This document shows, piece by piece, positions 6,815 to 8,867 of a stretch of DNA of 8,867 bases (position 1 is the first letter of the stretch; each line of letters starts with the position of its first letter). Made by a program: the position numbers and the translations under genes. Below the pieces are notes generated by a model. The model made no database searches, was not told where the DNA came from, and saw only the letters and a program-made list of their open reading frames with translations. The stretch spans positions 1-8,867 of the forward strand of contig JASLAP010000314.1 in assembly GCA_030147065.1 (NCBI GenBank). Direction: 5' to 3'. Source of the DNA: Pseudonocardia sp. (GTDB lineage: Bacteria; Actinomycetota; Actinomycetes; Mycobacteriales; Pseudonocardiaceae).

Positions 6815-7648
6815 ATGCCGGACGACCACTCCATCCCCGCCGGTAGCGGGATCGACACCTCCGTCCCGCACTCCGCGCGCATCTGGAACTACTGGTTGGG
6901 CGGCAAGGACAACTACGAAGCCGACCGGGCCGCCGGCGACGCCTGGATCCAGACCGACCCCGGCATCCTCGACCTGGCCCGGGCCACCCGCGCCTTCCTC
7001 GGTCGCGCCGTCCGCCACCTCGTGCACCAGGAGGGGGTCCGGCAGTTCCTCGACATCGGCACGGGCCTGCCCACCGCGAACAACACCCACGAGGTGGCGC
7101 AGCGGGCGGCGCCCGAGTCGCGGGTGGTCTACGTCGACCACGACCCCCTCGTGCTGGCCCACGCCCGCGCCCTGCTCACCAGCAGCCCGGAGGGCGCGAC
7201 CCGCTACCTGCACGCCGACATGCGCGACCCCGCGACGATCCTCGCCGAGGCGGGTGAGGTCCTCGACCTCACCCGACCGGTCGCGCTGATGTTCCTCGGC
7301 GTGCTCGGCCACGTCGCCGACTACGACGAGGCGCGCTCCCTCGTGCGCACCCTCGTCGAGGCCCTGCCGCCGGGGAGCTTCCTGGTCATCTGCGACGGTG
7401 GGGAGGACGAGGCCGCGCTGAAGGCGAGTGAGGAGTACGCCTCGACCGGTGCGGTCCCGTACCACCTGCGGACCCGCCGCGAGGTCGAGCGCTTCTTCGA
7501 CGGTGGGCTGGAGTTCGTCGAGCCCGGTTTCGTGCTGGTCAACGAGTGGCGACCGGACCCGCCCGGCGAGGGTGTCGTGCCGATCACGGGGGAGCCGGCC
7601 ACGCTCCCGGTGGTGCCCAACTTCGCCGGGGTCGCCCGCAAGCCGTAG
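6815..7648 (+). CDS. SAM-dependent methyltransferase, Methyltransf_19/DUF574 family
   Basis: This is a 277-residue protein of the actinobacterial S-adenosyl methyltransferase family DUF574 (Methyltransf_19). The family hallmark is near the N-terminus: VPHSARIWNYWLGGKDNYEADR spans residues 17-38, with GGKDN as its core. The SAM fold follows: motif I FLDIGTGLPT (78-87), the acidic strand end VVYVDHDP (104-111) and YLHADMRDP (131-139). The substrate and physiological role of this family are largely unknown. Members occur in many copies in streptomycetes and relatives, often near regulators. The length is normal, at about 270. GAAGGG at 6804-6809, five bases before ATG, fixes the start. It is divergent from the kinase and shares the palindromic region with it. 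The 60 bases after its stop lead into the next promoter with no obvious terminator. Confidence 0.85.
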   Translation: MPDDHSIPAGSGIDTSVPHSARIWNYWLGGKDNYEADRAAGDAWIQTDPGILDLARATRAFLGRAVRHLVHQEGVRQFLDIGTGLPTANNTHEVAQRAAPESRVVYVDHDPLVLAHARALLTSSPEGATRYLHADMRDPATILAEAGEVLDLTRPVALMFLGVLGHVADYDEARSLVRTLVEALPPGSFLVICDGGEDEAALKASEEYASTGAVPYHLRTRREVERFFDGGLEFVEPGFVLVNEWRPDPPGEGVVPITGEPATLPVVPNFAGVARKP

Positions 7649-7674
7649 CCAGCGCGTTCCCCGTCGCAAACCGC

Positions 7675-7702
7675 TCGACAGGCCCTGGCCGGGCAGTAGG
7701 GT
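7675..7702 (+). promoter_or_regulatory. Promoter for a leaderless transcript ahead of the EamA gene
   Basis: The -35-like TCGACA (7675-7680) and the -10 TAGGGT (7697-7702) are separated by 16 bases. TAGGGT fits the actinobacterial TAnnnT consensus. Six bases after it comes GTG at 7709, exactly where transcription should start. The mRNA would therefore begin with a start codon, a leaderless arrangement common in actinomycetes. Confidence 0.55.
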
Positions 7703-7708
7703 GGGCCC

Positions 7709-7747
7709 GTGCACCGCTGCTTCCCGATCACCCCGCCGCCCCGCTGA
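7709..7747 (+). CDS. Putative 12-residue leaderless leader peptide
   Basis: The predicted peptide is MHRCFPITPPPR (GTG start). It has a Pro-Pro-Pro run two residues before the stop, a configuration known to slow ribosomes. The GTG coincides with the predicted transcription start, so no Shine-Dalgarno sequence would be needed. The TGA stop (7745-7747) lies in the loop of a hairpin (7737-7757). The ORF is 166 bases upstream of a transporter gene. These features suggest a regulatory leader peptide rather than a functional protein. It is too short for codon statistics and could be chance. Confidence 0.4.
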   Translation: MHRCFPITPPPR

Positions 7748-7835
7748 CCGCGGGGCGTCCCTGCCCGCGCGCCTGCCGTGTCCCGGCCGGCGCGCGCCGT
7801 CGTGCTCCGGGCCGTCCGGCCCGGTGATCGGTTGA

Positions 7836-7858
7836 CGGCGGGCCCTTCCGGCCCGCCG
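7836..7858 (+). terminator. Intrinsic-terminator-like hairpin in the EamA leader
   Basis: A perfect 9-bp stem, CGGCGGGCC (7836-7844) with GGCCCGCCG (7850-7858), has the pentaloop CTTCC. It begins four bases after the 3' strand of the long-range leader stem. No U-tract follows. In an attenuation model this would be the terminator; otherwise it may simply be leader structure. Confidence 0.35.
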
Positions 7859-7900
7859 CGGTCCGCCCCGCTTCCGCGACCACCACCCCTGCTCGTCGCT

Positions 7901-7912
7901 GGAGCGTTCTCC
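7901..7912 (+). promoter_or_regulatory. Ribosome binding site of the EamA gene in a small hairpin
   Basis: GGAG (7901-7904) is the only reasonable Shine-Dalgarno sequence for ATG 7914, with a 9-base spacer. It can pair with CTCC (7909-7912) across the loop CGTT, just before the start codon. Four base pairs are weak alone, but the pairing would partly mask the site. It decides in favour of the 7914 start. Confidence 0.35.
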
Positions 7913-7913
7913 C

Positions 7914-8774
7914 ATGGTCCTGCTCGTCCTCGCCGGTGTCCTGTGGGGCACCGGTGGCCTGTTCGGCAGCCTGCTGGCCGCCCGGACCGGCCTTTCCCCC
8001 GTCGCCGTGGCCGGTTATCGGCTGGCCCTCGGCGGCGCACTGCTGGTCGCCCTACCGCTGCTGTCCGGCCGCGGGCTGCCGCGCGGCCGCGCGGCGTGGC
8101 GGCGGGTCGCCGCGATCGGCGCCCTCGCCGCGCTGTTCCAGGCCTGCTACTTCACCGCGGTCGCGCTGACCACGGTCAGCCTGGCCACGCTGGTCACCAT
8201 CGGCAGCGCGCCGGTGATCGTCCTGCTCGCCGACCGGGCCCGCGGTGCGGCGATGGCCGGGCCGGTCGCCCTGGCCGTGCTCGGCGTCGCGCTGCTGGTC
8301 GGCCTGCCCGGTGCCGGGCTCGACCCGGTGACCGCGCTGACCGGGTCGGCGGTCGCGGTGCTCTCCGGCGCCGGCTTCGCCGCGATGACCCTGCTCGGTG
8401 CCCGCCCGGTGCCCGGCCTGGACCCCACCGCGACGACCGGTCCGGCGTTCGTGCTCGGCGGATCGGCGCTGCTGCTGCCCGTCGCGCTGGCCGGGCCGGG
8501 GATCACCTTCACCCCGGAGCCGGTGGCCCTCGGGCTGCTGGCCGCGTTCGCCGTGGTGCCCACCGCCGCGGCCTACGCCGCGTACTTCCGGGGCCTGGCC
8601 ACCAGCACCCCGGCCGCGGGTGCGGTGGCGGCCCTGCTGGAGCCGCTCACCGCGGCCGTGCTGGCGGCGCTGGTGCTCGACGACCGGCTGGGTCCGGGCG
8701 GGACGGCCGGCGCCGTGCTGATCGGTGCGGCGGTGCTGCTGGCCGGGCGTCAGGAACGCGCGCGCAGCGCGTAG
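7914..8774 (+). CDS. EamA/DMT-superfamily membrane transporter
   Basis: This is a 286-residue integral membrane protein with about ten helices (roughly 2-22, 30-50, 63-83, 88-106, 115-131, 141-162, 176-194, 203-224, 233-255, 261-278), formed by two EamA repeats. Repeat 1 begins VLWGTGGLFGSLL and has the typical GYRLALGGALL (34-44) and ATLVTIGSAPVIVLLA (91-106). Repeat 2 ends with AALLEPLTAAVLAALVLDD (239-257), where family members usually carry an acidic residue; here it is Asp256/Asp257. Most EamA proteins are metabolite or amino-acid exporters of the 10-TM drug/metabolite class. The substrate cannot be read from the sequence. ATG 7914 follows GGAG at 7901-7904. A short ORF and structured leader lie upstream, which suggests post-transcriptional control. 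The 3' end overlaps a minus-strand gene by 25 bases. Confidence 0.85.
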   Translation: MVLLVLAGVLWGTGGLFGSLLAARTGLSPVAVAGYRLALGGALLVALPLLSGRGLPRGRAAWRRVAAIGALAALFQACYFTAVALTTVSLATLVTIGSAPVIVLLADRARGAAMAGPVALAVLGVALLVGLPGAGLDPVTALTGSAVAVLSGAGFAAMTLLGARPVPGLDPTATTGPAFVLGGSALLLPVALAGPGITFTPEPVALGLLAAFAVVPTAAAYAAYFRGLATSTPAAGAVAALLEPLTAAVLAALVLDDRLGPGGTAGAVLIGAAVLLAGRQERARSA

Positions 8775-8867
8775 CGGCGCTCGGCGTAGGCGATGTCGTC
8801 GCGCCAGAGCCGGCCCGCGGCCACCCGCATCAGCGGGCGGACCAGCGGGCCGGCTCCGCGCACCCGG
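8750..8867 (-). CDS. C-terminal fragment of an unrecognised protein (runs off right edge)
   Basis: Read on the minus strand, the last 38 codons of an open frame enter from the window edge and end at TGA (8752-8750). 36 of 38 codons end in G or C, the pattern of a real gene in this genome. The residues are strongly basic, including LWRDDIAYAERRYALRARS at the C-terminus. This has the look of a conserved protein end, but I cannot assign a family from so little. It converges on the EamA gene and overlaps its last 25 bases, leaving no room for a separate terminator between them. Confidence 0.6.
   Translation of the reverse strand, partial: RVRGAGPLVRPLMRVAAGRLWRDDIAYAERRYALRARS

Larger units (their letters stand above)
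7709..7913 (+). promoter_or_regulatory. Structured 5' leader, candidate attenuator of the EamA gene
   Basis: About 205 bases of transcript precede the transporter start. Pairings found by eye are as follows. A long-range 9-bp stem joins CCGATCACC (7724-7732) and GGTGATCGG (7823-7831). An 8-bp hairpin lies at 7737-7744/7750-7757, with the leader stop in its loop. An 8-bp stem pairs CGCGCGCC (7766-7773) with GGCGCGCG (7789-7796). A 7-bp hairpin CCGGGCC/GGCCCGG at 7807-7813/7818-7824 would compete with the long-range stem. A 9-bp hairpin at 7836-7858 follows. The 5' strand of the long-range stem is the Pro-Ile-Thr codons of the leader ORF, so a translating ribosome would block it. This layout resembles ribosome-sensing attenuation, but in GC-rich DNA some hairpins are expected by chance. 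I recognise no known riboswitch class. Confidence 0.4.

Noticed and set aside
5588..7951. 787-codon minus-strand frame spanning the kinase and DUF574 regions
   Set aside because: It runs through genes coded in other frames, with low-complexity Arg/Gly-rich sequence and no family features.
1..8867. CRISPR arrays, tRNA or rRNA genes, insertion sequences, attachment sites, prophage or toxin-antitoxin genes
   Set aside because: I saw no direct-repeat arrays, cloverleaf with CCA end, transposase motifs or terminal repeats. The window looks like ordinary chromosomal actinomycete sequence.

Overview
The window is very GC-rich, with codons that nearly always end in G or C, frequent GTG starts and tightly packed operons. 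This points to a high-GC actinomycete. The gene families (an LpqY-SugABC type importer and a Methyltransf_19/DUF574 methyltransferase) fit Pseudonocardia, Saccharopolyspora or a relative. The genus is an inference.

Layout. (1) 1-353 is a non-coding lead-in with two short odd palindromes. (2) 354-4814 on the plus strand is one compact four-gene ABC importer operon: lipoprotein binding protein, two permeases and ATPase. It has the order and the sequence hallmarks of the mycobacterial trehalose importer LpqY-SugA-SugB-SugC. The first three genes overlap or abut. A perfect 13-bp inverted repeat follows the last stop codon and probably terminates the transcript. (3) 4921-5751 (+) is a UbiE/MenG-like SAM methyltransferase. 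It converges on (4) 5773-6663 (-), an aminoglycoside-phosphotransferase-fold kinase. (5) The divergent gap between that kinase and the next gene carries a long interrupted palindrome (6752-6794), an operator or hairpin candidate. (6) 6815-7648 (+) is a DUF574-family SAM methyltransferase. (7) 7649-7913 is the most unusual stretch. It has a good promoter whose predicted start is the first base of a 12-codon proline-rich leader ORF with no 5' UTR. The leader stop codon lies in a hairpin loop, a 9-bp long-range pairing involves leader-ORF codons, and a further strong hairpin follows. All this precedes (8) 7914-8774 (+), an EamA/DMT-family membrane transporter. (9) The right edge holds the C-terminal end of a minus-strand gene that overlaps the transporter's 3' end.

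How the parts work together: LpqY would capture the disaccharide outside the membrane, SugA/SugB form the channel and SugC drives transport. No regulator or trehalose-metabolising enzyme lies in the window. The later genes look like separate transcription units. The best candidate for something undescribed is the structured leader upstream of the EamA transporter, which reads like a translation-sensing attenuator. It was found by eye, and comparative and folding evidence is still lacking.
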